Below are positions 1 to 12,209 of a stretch of 64,000 bases of DNA, piece by piece. The stretch is from Paramacrobiotus metropolitanus. Taxonomy: Eukaryota > Tardigrada > Eutardigrada > Parachela > Macrobiotidae. Under the pieces are notes generated by a model. It saw only the letters and a program-made list of their open reading frames with translations, was not told the origin of the DNA and searched no databases. The position numbers were made by a program, and so were the translations under genes. How positions within the stretch are numbered: position 1 is the stretch's first letter; every line of letters starts with the position of its first letter. Where the stretch lies: the NCBI RefSeq assembly GCF_019649055.1, contig NW_026570239.1:1364001-1428000 (forward strand). Direction: 5' to 3'.

Positions 1-2443
1 CTCTGGACCGCGAGCGTCAGTATCCCTGGGACCATCACTACAGTCCATACTGTAAAGACCATGCCAAATTATCACATAATCTAAATACGAAGTATCTGTC
101 GCGAAACAGCGGCTTCGCCCGGAATGCGGTGGTGTCCCCATTGTACGCTGAAATTGCGCTGCTGATGCTGCACGCCGGTGTGGACGACAAAGCAAAACAG
201 GAAATTGCCGAACTACTGGGCGTGCATCCGGTGACCCTCACGAAACGACTGCGTTTGGATTTATCCCATCTCAAGTGGAAAGAAGACGAGGACTGCGATC
301 CTGGTCCTCCTGAAGGTGCGTGCATTTTATAACAGTACAGTAAAATCAGCGTGCATTGAACACCTGCGGTTCCAAATTTTTCGTTCAATGTAGACGCCTG
401 TTCAATGTACAGAACAGCTGCCCCCGGGAGGCCGCCCCTGGGTGCAGTGGTTCTGTGCACTAAAACTGCTCTTGAGGGCGAACGGGCGCCGCCTAAAGGG
501 GGATAGCCCCGTTAGTGAGCTTTTATACGCTATTTTCGCGCATAACAAATCAAAAATCGTGTGGTGTTAAAGTGGTAACGAAGCAAATGGCTTGTGAACT
601 TTGGTCATTAAGCGCATTTTTTTGTATTTTTTCGCTCCCGAAACCAGATTCTGGCGCTTTGTTCATTTTGAAAAGGGCTAAACATTAGTAAATAATTAGA
701 TCCGTTCCTGCTAATTTGGTCAATGCTCACTTCAGAGAAGTGCTCAATATAAGCGGGGTCCCCCCTATGTTATAGTCTACGAGACGCGCCGGTTCCGTAA
801 TGACCGTTCAATGTACGCCAGTGTTCAATCTACGCGAGTGTTCAAAGTCACAGGTTTTACTGTACTAGCAGAACCATCGCAAATTTAGCGTCATAAAAAA
901 GCTACAAATAAGTTCTGTAATTTGAGTAGTCTCGTGAATATGGTCGCCTGCTTTCTAAGCTTTGTACTTTTTCAGGTTCTTAATTAAGGGATACAATATT
1001 TTATTAAAATTGTAGGGAAAGATGAAAATTACCGTCTGTATTTGGCAAGTTCTCTTCTGTTGTCGCAATGCAGTCCTTCGGACCAACAGTGTACCAAAGC
1101 CTTCAATAAAATAACAATCAGCTCGGATATTTCACCGCTAAAACTCAGCGACAATCTACGGAAAGTGAATGAATTTTTTCGAGAACGCGCAATGAGCCAT
1201 GTATGCGACATACAGTTGCCGCCTGATTCAACGCGAAATCCGACACTCATCAGCAACCTGCACTTGCGCGCCAACTGGGCGCGTCCCTACTTCCGTGAAC
1301 ACCGCACGTTAACGATGGAGTTTATCACGGCTGACGGTCGCCGTTTGTAAGTCGACACAATGCATGGAATACTCAAGGTCCCCTGCTGGGTCCCCGAAGG
1401 AATGGGCGGGGCTAGGTCCCTGGAAATACCATTTGAAGACTATCACTGGAAAGCGATGTTCATAATGCCGGGAGCCGCGCGGAAGACGTGGCGCGGTGAG
1501 ACGAAACCGCTGACCATGAGCGAACTGATTGTTCTTCTGACACCACGGAGACTGGAGAGGCCATTCGGCAAATGCGCTTTTACAAAGTAAACGAAGCTAC
1601 GGTACAGATACCAAATTCCGTGTGGAGCGGAATGTGGAACTGCAGGAGATACTGTGCGAACTGGGTTTGCGAAGTCCGCTGATTTGCGGCACGGATCATT
1701 CGGGTTCGCGCATAACGGCATTATACAGCACGTTAGTTCCGGTATGGAACTTGCTTAGACTCGGAGTATAGGTTCTTGCTTAACGTCTTATGTAACAAAG
1801 GATACCTGTGACACCAGTGTTTGAGTAAAAACCTGTTTAGTGCTTAAGTAACTCAAAACCGGTTCTTGCAATCAGTGTTTCGATTCAAGAAATGTATAAA
1901 TAAGTTTGGCACGACTTATATACATTATGTTTAGACGTACACGTGGTCTAATAACGCTATCAAAACCGTCTGCTCAACTATACACAAACCAAAAACACAT
2001 CATCGAGATCAAGCTGCTTCTCAACAGTTCCCAACACACAAGCAGCATAACCGCGCTGAATTTCTATACTAAAACGCTGATTCAAGAAACCTGTTTTGGA
2101 ATTACTGCGTTAAGAAACTTAGAGGCCAGATTCCAAGAAAAAGAAAATGACGCTATAGAATTTTCTATGATCGCAATTGATTTCTACAATCGCAATTGCT
2201 TTCGCAATCATAATTTCCGTCGAAAATTTTAAATTTAATTTGTTTTGTCTAGGCGTAGATGAGCGTGGAGTCGGCAATGCCCTACCCGTCAAGCCTGAAC
2301 GAGTGTTTCTAGAAACCATGGAACTCTGCTCGCCCTACTACGGAGATTTTGTTGTCAATCGGCCATTCATCTTCCTGGTTTATCAGCGCCTTAGCGGCCA
2401 CATCGCCTACATGGGACATGTTGCTGATCCGACGGCCAGTTAG
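1..2443 (+). pseudogene. Decayed serpin gene (5' end outside window)
   Basis: Three exons can be traced by comparison with the intact serpin on the other strand at 33475-35873. Exon 1 is 1-315 and ends in the donor gaag/GTGCGT. Exon 2 is 1016 to about 1741, after acceptor ttgtag. Exon 3 is 2253-2443, after acceptor gtctag. The splice sites flanking intron 1 and the exon 3 acceptor match the paralogue. The C-terminal exon keeps the serpin signature FVVNRPFIFLVYQ followed by GHIAYMGHVADP. Exon 2 is broken: TAA at 1348-1350 interrupts the frame (after ADGRRL), and two single-base frameshifts, near 1570 and 1615, are needed to keep homology. The exon 2 donor is also out of phase. A functional protein from this copy is therefore unlikely. 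Codons before residue VSPLYAEI are open to the window edge, so the start codon is probably upstream of the window. Confidence 0.85.
338..862. mobile_element. Pogo/mariner-like MITE in serpin pseudogene intron 1
   Basis: The element starts CAGTAAAATC and ends GGTTTTACTG, and TA lies directly outside each end (336-337 and 863-864). This is the terminal structure and TA target duplication of the pogo/Tc1-mariner group. Subterminal copies of GTTCAATGTA or TTGAACAC occur near both ends. No transposase is encoded in 525 bp, so it is non-autonomous. It sits entirely inside the first intron of the decayed serpin gene. Related elements are at 18631-19144 and 53780-54626. Confidence 0.8.
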
Positions 2444-2460
2444 TTTAAAAGGCCTTCTCC

Positions 2461-2466
2461 AATAAA
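2461..2466 (+). promoter_or_regulatory. Poly(A) signal of serpin pseudogene
   Basis: AATAAA lies 18 bp after the TAG stop of the last serpin exon, a position expected for a cleavage/polyadenylation signal. Confidence 0.6.
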
Positions 2467-5400
2467 AACAAATTTCGGATTAAACAATGGTTATTTTAAA
2501 GCTGAAATAAACAGTGAAAATCTGCTTCGGTGTGGAAACAATGCGCTTTTACATGCGAAATTTGAAGCAAGTCGACTTGTAACGCTATTTTTGGTGCACG
2601 TTAATTTATTTGAACTTTCTGGAGTTCTATTTCACCAATGACTCACCCAAACCGGAAGCCGCGCGCGCCGCCCAAACGTTGTAGCGTAGTCAGTCGCTCA
2701 GTTTTTATACTACTAAAATAAGCAGATGCAGGGAAATAGATAGTTTTTATACTACCAAAAGAGAACGCAAAAAAGTAGAGTGCAACGTAAACTAAAGCGC
2801 CTTCTACAGTCTAATAAAACGGGCGTAGTCAAGAGCGCGCTTTTTACGGGTGTTAATTGCGTAAACAAAACGCCGACGGCACCAGCACCGGTTGAATGGG
2901 GACGTCTTTTTGATTTTTTTTTAAAAGTAGTTTTCACGGTAATATTTTTCTCAATATCTAAATCTGTAAATCAATATTATTCGACTATCATAATTTTTGA
3001 AATTTCGCTATAATCTAATACAGTTATTGTTGCTTTTCGACTGCCATAATTTCTGCTTTTGCTGTACATTTTGAAATTTTTCTGTAGATTCGGTGATTGT
3101 TTACGCATCATCGTTGACTGTTATTTATGTATATACGATGTGATATATTTATTTAAGTATATATTTATTTATGTTGACTGTTATTTTTTCTCTATCGCAG
3201 TGCCTTGGCGACACTCAGTAATTATAATCCCCCTAAATTAAGGTGAAAAATTGTACGATCCTAATGATTTTCTTAAATCACCTGATAATTTTTTTCTGGG
3301 GCCGACTGGCATTGCTGCCCAATTCATCGGTCGCATTCTACTGCAATTTACTGCATAATGGTTAATCAGTTATGGCCGCAAATAGCCTCGCAGAGAAGCA
3401 GCACGAGATAAAGAAAAATCTGCGCTCTTTTTGTGCTGTAAATGGTAATCAATGTGTTTTACTCAATCTCCTGCGTTTTATCTTATACACTGGATACCGA
3501 AAAATGTATTGTGCAGCGACTGTTCTGCAACTTATTGCGCAATATAATGTAATCGGCAGTTTCTAAACTTGAAAATTTTTCGATTATTTCATGAATTTTT
3601 GTAAAAAGATGGTTGCGTTCTCGCGATGTAAAAAATTTGATTTGAGTTTACAGGCGGTAAAAAATTGTGCAGCTGTGGCTATTCTGTCTGCGGTAGTGGC
3701 TGCCGTTGCGGAACCGCCTCTGCCAACCGCTAACACCAAATCCGGTGACGCCTTCTGCAGTCACAGCGGGGAGAGCGGCCTCCTGGGGTCAGTCTGGTGT
3801 CTTCATCGTCTATCTATTAATGTTTGAAATTCTTAGTTAACAACAAATAAATTTTTTTTTCATATTGTTACATAAATCGTAGGAAATAAAGGCTAATGTG
3901 AATATTTGTACGAGTAGCGATTTTTGTTCGGTTATTTTTCAAGCCTGCCGAATGCGAGTGCGATGTTCGAAGTGTTATAAAATTACTGTGACCATAAATT
4001 CTCCTTTATCTTATCTGATAGTTTCACGTTTAAATATTCAGGCAGGGTTGGTGCTCCATGAAATTCTTATCCACTACAGCAAGTTTTAACACTCTCTCTT
4101 TATTTACTGGGGACTTTCTCATGGCTATTACAACGCGATATTGAAGTTGGAACCGTGTGTTATTTGAACAAGGCTCTCCTTGTTGTAACCTCAACAGAAG
4201 AATCCTATTCAAATATCCTCAAAGCATGCATCGTAATTTGGTAAATACAGATTATCGCAGTAGCTGTGTTGTTCAAGCAGAAGAGGCTTGTTCAAATATA
4301 CTTCACGCATCCATCGTAGATTAGTAACTCAGAATTCCGAAATATTATAAACACGCAAAGGACTTATGTGAGTTCTTTCCCCGTTTACATCAAAGACCGG
4401 CAAGCTCATCCCGACAACTGCAGTAAGAAAGTTTGGGTTATTGTTGAGCCGGCCCGGCTCTTTCGGGAGGGCCGCGCCGGGCCGTGGCCCGCAATGGACG
4501 TATAATATGGAACAAGGCATAGCAAAAAGTAAATTTCATTTTGATTTACCGGAAATCAGAACTTTTCGACTAGTTTTTCTTATTTCTCGCAGCATTTAAC
4601 GTTTCCGAATTGAATATCCGCTTATTTGTTTGTTGACGTGACTGACGTGCTCTGTTTATCGGCTTGCCTAACGACATTCGGGAACGGAACAAATAACAAT
4701 ACTGTGCTGCAAGACGGCCCAAGCCGCGGCACAGGGACATGTCGGGCTAGTCCGGGTCCACCCAGCACCAGTTTGGCCAATTTAAAGTATTTGCGATTTT
4801 TAGAAAGGGCCAATACTTCGAGAAATTGCTTATTCCGGCTCATTTTTAAGTTCCAATAATATTACTTAGTATACATTGCGACTCCCTTCTAGTTACAAAT
4901 TCAGTATGCAGAACCGCCCTTGTTGGCGATAGCCAGTTTATTGGCTGCACTCGTTACAACTGCTTTTCGAATTTTTCTATTGGTCGGCGTAGCATCGTGT
5001 ACGTATCCGTTCATACGGCACGTATAATATGTTCATACGGCATTCTCAGCTAGCCGGGATTAGCGATATATATTCGAACAAAAAATTAATGGGGGTCGGT
5101 TTTACAGTGCTATTTTTCGAAGTAGTTGTGGTACGAGTTTTGGTACCGGCTAACTCGCATTGAAGTTCTCGTTGAAGGAGAACAGATACAACACGATACG
5201 TGCAAGTCATTGCAGCGACATTATCTTAAGGTACTATGGAATAATTCCAATCCCCTCTTTTTATGCTGTTAACACAGATGTGACTTCTGATGCAACCAAC
5301 CTGGCAAAGTGCTGCTAAGTGATGCAGTTGCGAACACTTTCACAATGATCGAGGCGTTCAACTTGTCCGCCATACCGAAATGTGGAAAGGCATAGCATTC

Positions 5401-6973
5401 CAGTGCCCCGATAACACCGAGATTTTACTGTTGTTCTCTATCGGCCGGCATACAGATTCGGATTTTAGCGAATAGCAAGTTGATGGAGTTTTCTTACTAC
5501 TGAACCAGCCCAGGAATAGAATATCTGGCATAAAAAATATATTTATCGCAACTTAGCAGCCAGAAAATTTCTACTGGCTCTAAAGAAACGGAGTAAGCTG
5601 GGATTTCGGGATGGCCAAAGATCTTTTGCCAATCCAAAATCTGAAGCTTCTCCGCTTCCTGCTGGTCAGTCGGTGTACATAATGGAAGACTTCAAATATT
5701 ATTCCGAAGACACTTTTGCCATCCAGTTTTCTATGGACGCCTCTAACCCCACGATCATGCCCACGCAGTCGCAATTTTCTCACGAAGAAATTACTTGTCG
5801 GCGCATTGCAAAGTGCAGGATCCCTTGCCAGTAAGCTTGATGGCTCCGGAACCCCTCAACCATGACCGTAGTACACTCTACAACCGTCGATATGCTTGAA
5901 GAATGTAGGTAACCTTTATTCATGTTTACATCGCGACGTAACAGTTATGACTCGTATCAAAACGGCCGGTATTGCACAATCAAGAATTAAGAAAACAACC
6001 AAAACCACTATTATCAACAACTATGGAGTGGTTGAAGTATATACTCTCCAAACATCGCTATGCTTGGGGAATAAATCCCTGCACACAGTTGCGGGATTCA
6101 GTGTAGCGTTGTGGGAAATTTAAGCACTTAGGACTCATTCGTGCGCCCCCGAGTTCCCTCGAGGCGTTTTCTATGAGGAATCGCGTAATCTCTTGAACGA
6201 CGAATGCCGACTGGAGACACAAAAGTTAAGCTCGAAAAATGTGTGAAGGCGTCGTCATTACACAGTGTACATAGGGTTGGTGGAAATAATTACGGTGTTA
6301 CTCTGTAGCTTTTATTAAGAATATTGTTGGACATTTGCGCTAATTACCAAGTGTCCCGCTGCCTTGCGTCGCCGTCAAATTATTGCAAGCTATGCAGCGC
6401 AGCCGTTTATTTAATAAAGACCAGGTAACGCATGGAAACAAGGAGAGTGTTTTCGGATGATGTAGGCCCATAAAGGAATAAATAAATTCATTGTGCACGG
6501 GATGATTATTTAAAATTTACATCACAAAAGAAAACGAAACTCCTCTGAATCATTAATTTTAAATCAGTTTCGTATAAAAAAAGCATCTTATTACGATGCA
6601 TTCGACTGAATTTATATATACTGCAGTATATACATATGTGATGATTTAATTATTTTTTTCCTGTTCGTGCGCTCCGTATTGGTTGCTGTACAGGATCGCG
6701 CTTCTTCCTGGTGATTACCGCTTTCTTCACGCCAATGCTCACGTTTTCCTACGGATTCTAGTCATTTTTGTGGGATACGTTATTGAGGACAATGGTCATG
6801 TATGCAATAAGTGGACTGAGATGTGGAATAACATCACTTATACAGAAATTCACCTGGAAAAATATTTAGCATGATGCTACCGAAACTAAAAATAAAATAA
6901 GATATACCAACAGTATCGTAGCCGATACATCAACTTCCTGAAATATCTAAGATGCACGACGAGCAAACAATCA
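2467..6973. other. Intergenic, no convincing gene
   Basis: No multi-exon model or recognisable domain was found. Visible content: a direct repeat of a TAGTTTTTATACTAC motif near 2700-2760; a segment at about 2590-2680 resembling 9105-9195 (the right arm of the hairpin repeat there); two diverged copies of a GTTCAAATAT..CATCGTA unit around 4150-4330; GC-rich patches at 4447-4500 and 4715-4775. A stop-free run of about 105 codons on the + strand ends at 5834, but it has no start codon near its beginning and no domain I recognise. It could be an exon or chance. Confidence 0.5.
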
Positions 6974-7387
6974 TATAGGAAAACAAAAATGCCGATAATG
7001 CAGACCATTAAAAACAGATTAGAACATGGATTCGGTAATTAACGTTAAACTCCAAACAAATTTTATCGTAAGATATTAAATACTGACACACTTGCTCTTC
7101 TGTATTTCATCGGCACGCAGGTACAGTAGCGCAAAGAATGCACCTTGTTCGTGTGGACATTGTAGCAAAATGCACAATGTATTGACAAAATCAATTAACA
7201 TCTGGACCGACCCGTTCCACCTCTACCGGATTTCTTGTAACATTGTCTTTTATTTAATTTAGTCCATATCCCCCGCATCAGTTGCACACATGATTTCGGA
7301 TGCGTAAAGCTGTACCATGCCTGGTATCAGATGATACAAAGAAAATAAAGTTAAACTCAGAAGAAACCTGGTTTTGGTTAAAACAAT

Positions 7388-8397
7388 TTAGGTGTTGTGG
7401 TACACTGTCGTAATTTCATTGATAGTCGTTAGATTTAGTCCGTCCAACTCCGCGACGATCCACGTGTTACCGTAACGATTGGGGGCATAATATCTTGCCC
7501 ACAGATTTTTACCGCGATACAGTTCGACAACCGAGTGGGACCGGGCCAAACGCCAGTTTTGGACTCCCTTGCGGTGATACCACACGTACACGCTGATACG
7601 GTACGTGCCAGGCAGCTGCTTCTTGATGACGGTGCTATCGGCGTTTGCTCCTGCATAGTCGTTGTGAATAAGTTTATCAGCGCTCAGTCTCGTTCCCTGA
7701 CATTCAACGCGTGTGCGCTGTTGGCTGTCTTGCAGTGGTCCTTCGACCACCACCAACTCCATATCGTAGCCTTTAACATTAAAGAGAATTATCCGAATGT
7801 CATCGTAAGACACGTCAGGCATAAATGAATGCACGGTGCTTGAGCCGCCTTTTCTCCAAATGACGACTGGGAAAGATTTTGGCATATATCCTGTCGCGTT
7901 GACAGTCGCCGTGTAGTATCCCGATGGTAGTCCTTGACGCCAGTACCCAATGGCATTCGTTGTGGTTGTCGCGAGAATCGGCCCCGAAATATTGTTCAGG
8001 CCGTAACGGAAGTTAACAGTTACCGAAGGGGCATACGACATATCATCGTCATGGTTGCCAAATCTCATATATTTCAGATTTCCGTCGGCTGTCCCATTTC
8101 CGGCCAAGGTTTCACTGATCCACAACAACGGTTCCATTGTGACCTTGCCGTCCAGCGGAAGATCGGAATAAAAATCTCTTAGAAGGATCGGATTGAAACC
8201 AGGCATCTCGAATGTTATGGTGTGGCTGCTCCTCAGTGGTAAGGACAAAGTAAATTCTCCGAAAGCATTCGTTGTTGCTGTTTGATTGTCAAGCAGCAGA
8301 TTGCCTGCATCTCTCAGAGTGGCGTAGACCGTTGTGTTATTGATTGAATCCCAAGTCAGAGCGTTCCGGGAAAGCCAGACGGCGGTTATTCTTCGCC
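7388..8397 (-). CDS. Terminal exon of an extracellular-type beta-sandwich protein
   Basis: A 1010-nt open exon follows acceptor tttgcag at 8398-8399, entered in phase 1, and ends in TAA at 7388-7390. It encodes about 335 residues. Two segments look like carboxypeptidase-regulatory-like (CnaB/Ig-type) beta-sandwich repeats: VYATLRDAGNLLLDNQT..TTNAFGEF near the start, and TTTTNAIGYWRQGLPSGYY..NATGYMP in the middle. The last third, with LPGTYRISVYVWYHR and WIVAELDGLNL, I do not recognise. Several N-glycosylation sequons (NNTT, DNQT, GNGT, NATG) fit a secreted or ectodomain location. A candidate upstream exon (about 8766-8822, TDFLYTYTNPLATGC..) would end in a phase-1 donor GTGTCT and join correctly, but is unproven. 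A possible poly(A) signal (TTTATT on +) is at 7249-7254. The paralogous exon at 55507-56510 is frameshifted. Exact function unknown. Confidence 0.65.
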
Positions 8398-8859
8398 CTG
8401 CAAACTCTCACTTGGTTTTTGCTCGCAAACCAGTTCGGAATCAACACAGCACCCTGGATTAAAGCGCTTTCCGAGGCACGCTGACAATTAGATGACCAGT
8501 ATCTTTTACACTGTTTCTAGAACAATTATATTTTATGAAATCAAAGAAAAATAATTTTGTAAATATATTTCTTTAGAAAAAATTCAGTAAAATTCATTTT
8601 ATTTTCATTAAAATTCATTTTATTTTCGTCCCACCGATCCCACGAATCCCATCACTTCACGTTCACATTCCCATCACATCCTACTTCAAAAATCAGGGTG
8701 GGATGACAACCCTAAGTACATCCACGGAAACTTTCGCTGTCGCGCTCTCCTAGACACCTTTTTGCATTGCTTGATGACATCCTGTAGCCAAAGGATTTGT
8801 ATATGTGTACAAGAAATCAGTCTGCACACGCAACATTAGGTCGGAAAGCTATAAGGCAA

Positions 8860-9140
8860 TCAAAATTCCAACAAGTTAAAATGCTTTGTGGTGTACCAAA
8901 AGTCTCATCATAAACCAATCTTCAAATTTTGAAAGTAACGCACATACACATGAAGATGGTTTTTATATCGAACCAGATCGAGTTGCACGATTTTGTTTTC
9001 AAATTTTAAAGTTATAGAAACTCTGGTTCGATGTAAAAAACATATTTGCTCTAATGTGCAGTTCCCTGCAAAATTTGGAAAAGATCGGTATAAAATGAGA
9101 CTTTTGGTGCACCAGAACGAATTTCAACTTCTTAGTTCTT
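8860..9140. repeat. Long imperfect hairpin repeat
   Basis: The segment around 8881-8980 (GTGTACCAAAAGTCTCAT .. ATCGAACCAGA) recurs inverted at about 9018-9122 (CTGGTTCGATG .. ATGAGACTTTTGGTGCAC), leaving a short central loop. The arms are about 100 bp and diverged. The same structure is at about 57610-57870 in the second duplication copy, and fragments occur near 2590-2680 and 54840-54870. This fits a MITE or foldback family older than the duplication. Confidence 0.65.
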
Positions 9141-10265
9141 GGGATTTCGATTCACCAATAACTTTCAAACCGGAAGCAGCGCCCGTAAACGGATTTCGTG
9201 CTTACGTATACAGATCCTTTGCCTACAAAATATCATAAAGCAACGCCAAAAGTTGCAGTGCGTGACAGTGAAAGTCACCTTTGTTGAGCACGAATTGATA
9301 TTTCTTGGTATGCATGTACCAGACCAAATCTCGTAAAACAAGCGATCAGGAGAATGCGTCTGTGCATGTACTCATCTAACTTTAATTCATCACATTTATC
9401 GAATATCGAAGGTATGACGTATTATATTTATTTACCTTTTGCACCGATCACTGCGAAAAACAACACAAGCAAGGACGTTAATGTAGAAGGCGACATTTTG
9501 TGAAAAAAATATCAAAATTGCATTTCAACCCTCAGTTAAATTTCGCCTTAGTTGATTTGCTGTATTTCGCGCTGCAACGGCGCATGTTTTATAAGCCAAT
9601 GGAATTTACTTTGATATTTATCTCAGTTTGCAAACACGCTATCAAAGTTGACGCCAGTTCGATCCAGCAATTAAACTTGAGCATATCGTACATCTATCAT
9701 ATGTATCACGGAAGCCCCGCGTGCTATGCATGGGAAAAAAGCGGAAAATCGGCTAATCTGTCCCGGTTTCAAAAATTTATTAATGCTTCAGTAAACAGTG
9801 TACACAAAAAGTAAAAATTCGTAAAATATGTACATTAAAATAAATAAAATAAAATGAAATAAAATAAAAATATACAGTCTGTACATTAACTTTATTAATG
9901 CATTAATGAACAGTTTGTACAAGAACACATTCATGATCCAGTGCGTTTAAATTGTCATAATCAGGTTGGAACAGAGAAGCGTTTATCTACGAGTTCGTTA
10001 ACGAAGCTTCTTTGTCTCATAATTATTCGTTGTGCGGACCACATTATATGTTGTACACAATATTTACAGTTGTTGTACCGGTGTTCGTTATACAGAGTAC
10101 ATGTTATTAATTTTGTAACAACCTGTAATTGACACAACAGATAATCTGAAAATCTTGCTGCATTCTACAACGAAATTTAAACTCTGTAAGAAACTACTGG
10201 TGAAAAATTATGTGCAAAGTCCAAAGTTCCACCGCATGCCGAAGCTGTTGCTGTCTAATTATTAA

Positions 10266-10929
10266 TTTCCGGCAGATACACTTTCTGTAGAATCTTAAAC
10301 CAGATTTGAAAACATCACATGGTAGCTTTCTTGAAGTGACCTAGTAGTGCTTGTGTCCCTGTATTCCGTGCCAATGCCCTGAAATGAACCAATATTTAAT
10401 TGTTAAGTCCAGGTTTGTTGTTGAGAAATATCGGCGTATAGATACACAACGGGGAAATAAGGAGAAGGCTTTGGTTTCACCGGTACATTAATCAGAATTC
10501 TCCACAGACAAATCACATGTCGATTTCTCCACAAAATCTCCAGTAATTTCAACAAAGAGACAACAAAAATGATATTCCCGGAATTTTTCCGAAAATAAAA
10601 AGCGAATTTTGCAACCAAAAATAATCAGAGATTCCGGAAAAATTATTTACCAATTAATAAGTGATATCTCCAGTAGTCCACAATAAAGAGCAATATTTCG
10701 ATTTTCATAAGCTGGATCAAAAACTATTCAAAATTAAATAGGCGCAATTTCTGAACATTTTTGAAAGTCCTGATAAATTCAAAAATTATTGGGCGATTTC
10801 GGGCTGGTACACTCAGGAAATTCCTAATAAATTCCAAAATAAACTGGACACAATTCATTATAATTCACGTAGTTCCTAATAAATGCAGAGAATGTCAAAG
10901 TTAGTACATTTGTGGATTACTGGTTCCAT
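10266..10929. other. Intergenic AT-rich sequence
   Basis: I see no gene, splice-consistent exon or strong repeat in this stretch. Short open frames here lack any recognisable motif. Confidence 0.5.
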
Positions 10930-11385
10930 GCATATAGAACCACCATAGAACTATTATGGAAGCACGCACATAACCATCAGCCGGCATGCTCCCTTACTTA
11001 CCCCTTCTGATCTGACGCCCCATGAACCACCATAGAACCAGATGAAACCACGCACATAGTCACTAACCGGCATAGAGTCCACTGCCCTGCTCTTCTGAAA
11101 CCCATAGAACCATATAGAGACGCCATAGATCTTTGCATTGCACCGCCAAGAATCAGAATCGCCATTAGAGACTACAGCTGTACTACCACCACTGCGAATC
11201 GTTCCATGTACATGGTTCCACTGTGGCTCTATGGTGGTTTTATGGAGGTTCTCATGTGGTTCTATGGGCGTCAGAAAAGAAGGGGCAGTATTATAGCATG
11301 CCGGCAGGTTATGCACGTGGTTCCATGGTGGTTCTATGGCTGTTCTATGGAGGTTCTACGAGGTTCTACGCGTTCAGGACTTAGT
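10930..11385. mobile_element. Inverted-repeat element rich in ATAGAACC motifs
   Basis: The left arm (about 10930-11110) and right arm (about 11200-11385) are inverted copies. Shared landmarks are CCGGCATGCT, CCCCTTCT and GACGCCCAT in one arm and their complements in the other. Both arms are studded with CCATAGAACC / GGTTCTATGG, more than ten times in all. Subterminal clustering of a short motif is usual for hAT-like and foldback elements. Ends and target duplication are not resolved, and no transposase is present. Confidence 0.65.
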
Positions 11386-12207
11386 GAGGTGCTCGGCTCC
11401 TAGTCTAATAATTTAATCCCCATAGAAAGCACTTAGTGTCCTAACTTCTAGTCTTGTACATTCTATGAAGCAATCAAACATAATCAGTGCGCATGCAACA
11501 CCATCAAGAAAATTAAGCAATCGTCAGCCGGTCAGTGTTTGCTGTGTACATCACTTATCGTAGTCGTCACAACACTTATCGTAGCCGTAGCCATCTGGTG
11601 CTTAACCGTTAAAATTTCTTGATGCTATTTTACAGTTGTTCAGCAGTGGTCCATTGGGCGGCGCGCACAGGGAATGAAAGTTCGATATAGACCCGATTTG
11701 CAGATGCAAGTGGACTGGCAATTATAACCGCATAACGCCGATGGGTTAGGGTTGGTGCATGATTTCTCATACTCACGACAGCCAGAAGTCATTAATGGGT
11801 CGGAACACAAAAATCTTTTTAGGGCGTTGGTATCCAAGGAACTGCAAAAAATGCCAACCACAGATGATCCGTCAACCGTGGATGGCTGCAGTGTGCAACA
11901 ACCAAACCAACACTGCCACGCTTCAACCGTCCACGGTTGAAGGTTACGAATGTTGATTAAGGTTACCATCCACGGTTGACGGTTAAGTTTAACGGCCAAC
12001 GCAGTTGGGTTTCAGCTCTTTGTTTCGCGGTAGCTGCGCTTTATCTCAAACTGCCTCGTATCCAAGCAAACACACGCCTGCGCAGTTCAGCATGTGCTGT
12101 GTCTGTCTCTGCTGCATTACAGCTTTCACACGGTTGCCTTAATTTCCCGTCGCCGTCTTTGGTAAGCGTGTACCCAAAATCCGTTGCACCTTTTCTTAGC
12201 CACATTG
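11386..12207. other. Intergenic with a small dyad repeat
   Basis: No gene recognised. At about 11868-11980, CCGTGGATGG and CCATCCACGG, with TCAACCGT / ACGGTTGA, are arranged as nested inverted repeats. A related motif (ATCCACGGATGGCGGTTAGG) occurs at about 16319-16338. Overlapping open frames here follow the repeat symmetry and are not treated as genes. Confidence 0.4.
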
Positions 12208-12209
12208 TA

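Larger units (their letters stand above)
6974..10265. repeat. Segmental duplication, copy 1
   Basis: Sequence from TATAGG at 6974 to ATTATTAA at 10265 is colinear, in the same orientation, with 54627-58857. Shared blocks include a terminal exon on the minus strand, a hairpin repeat around 8860-9140, and the stretch 9200-10265. Internal indels distinguish the copies: 8499-8718 here is unlike 56620-57440 there, and copy 2 carries an extra roughly 400-bp block at 54690-55100. This copy has the more intact gene and an unoccupied YR-retrotransposon target at its right edge. Confidence 0.85.

Noticed and set aside
1348-1353. GTAAGT overlapping the serpin pseudogene stop as a real splice donor
   Set aside because: Serpin homology continues without a gap on the other side of it, so the sequence is exon, not intron; kept only as a possible alternative form.
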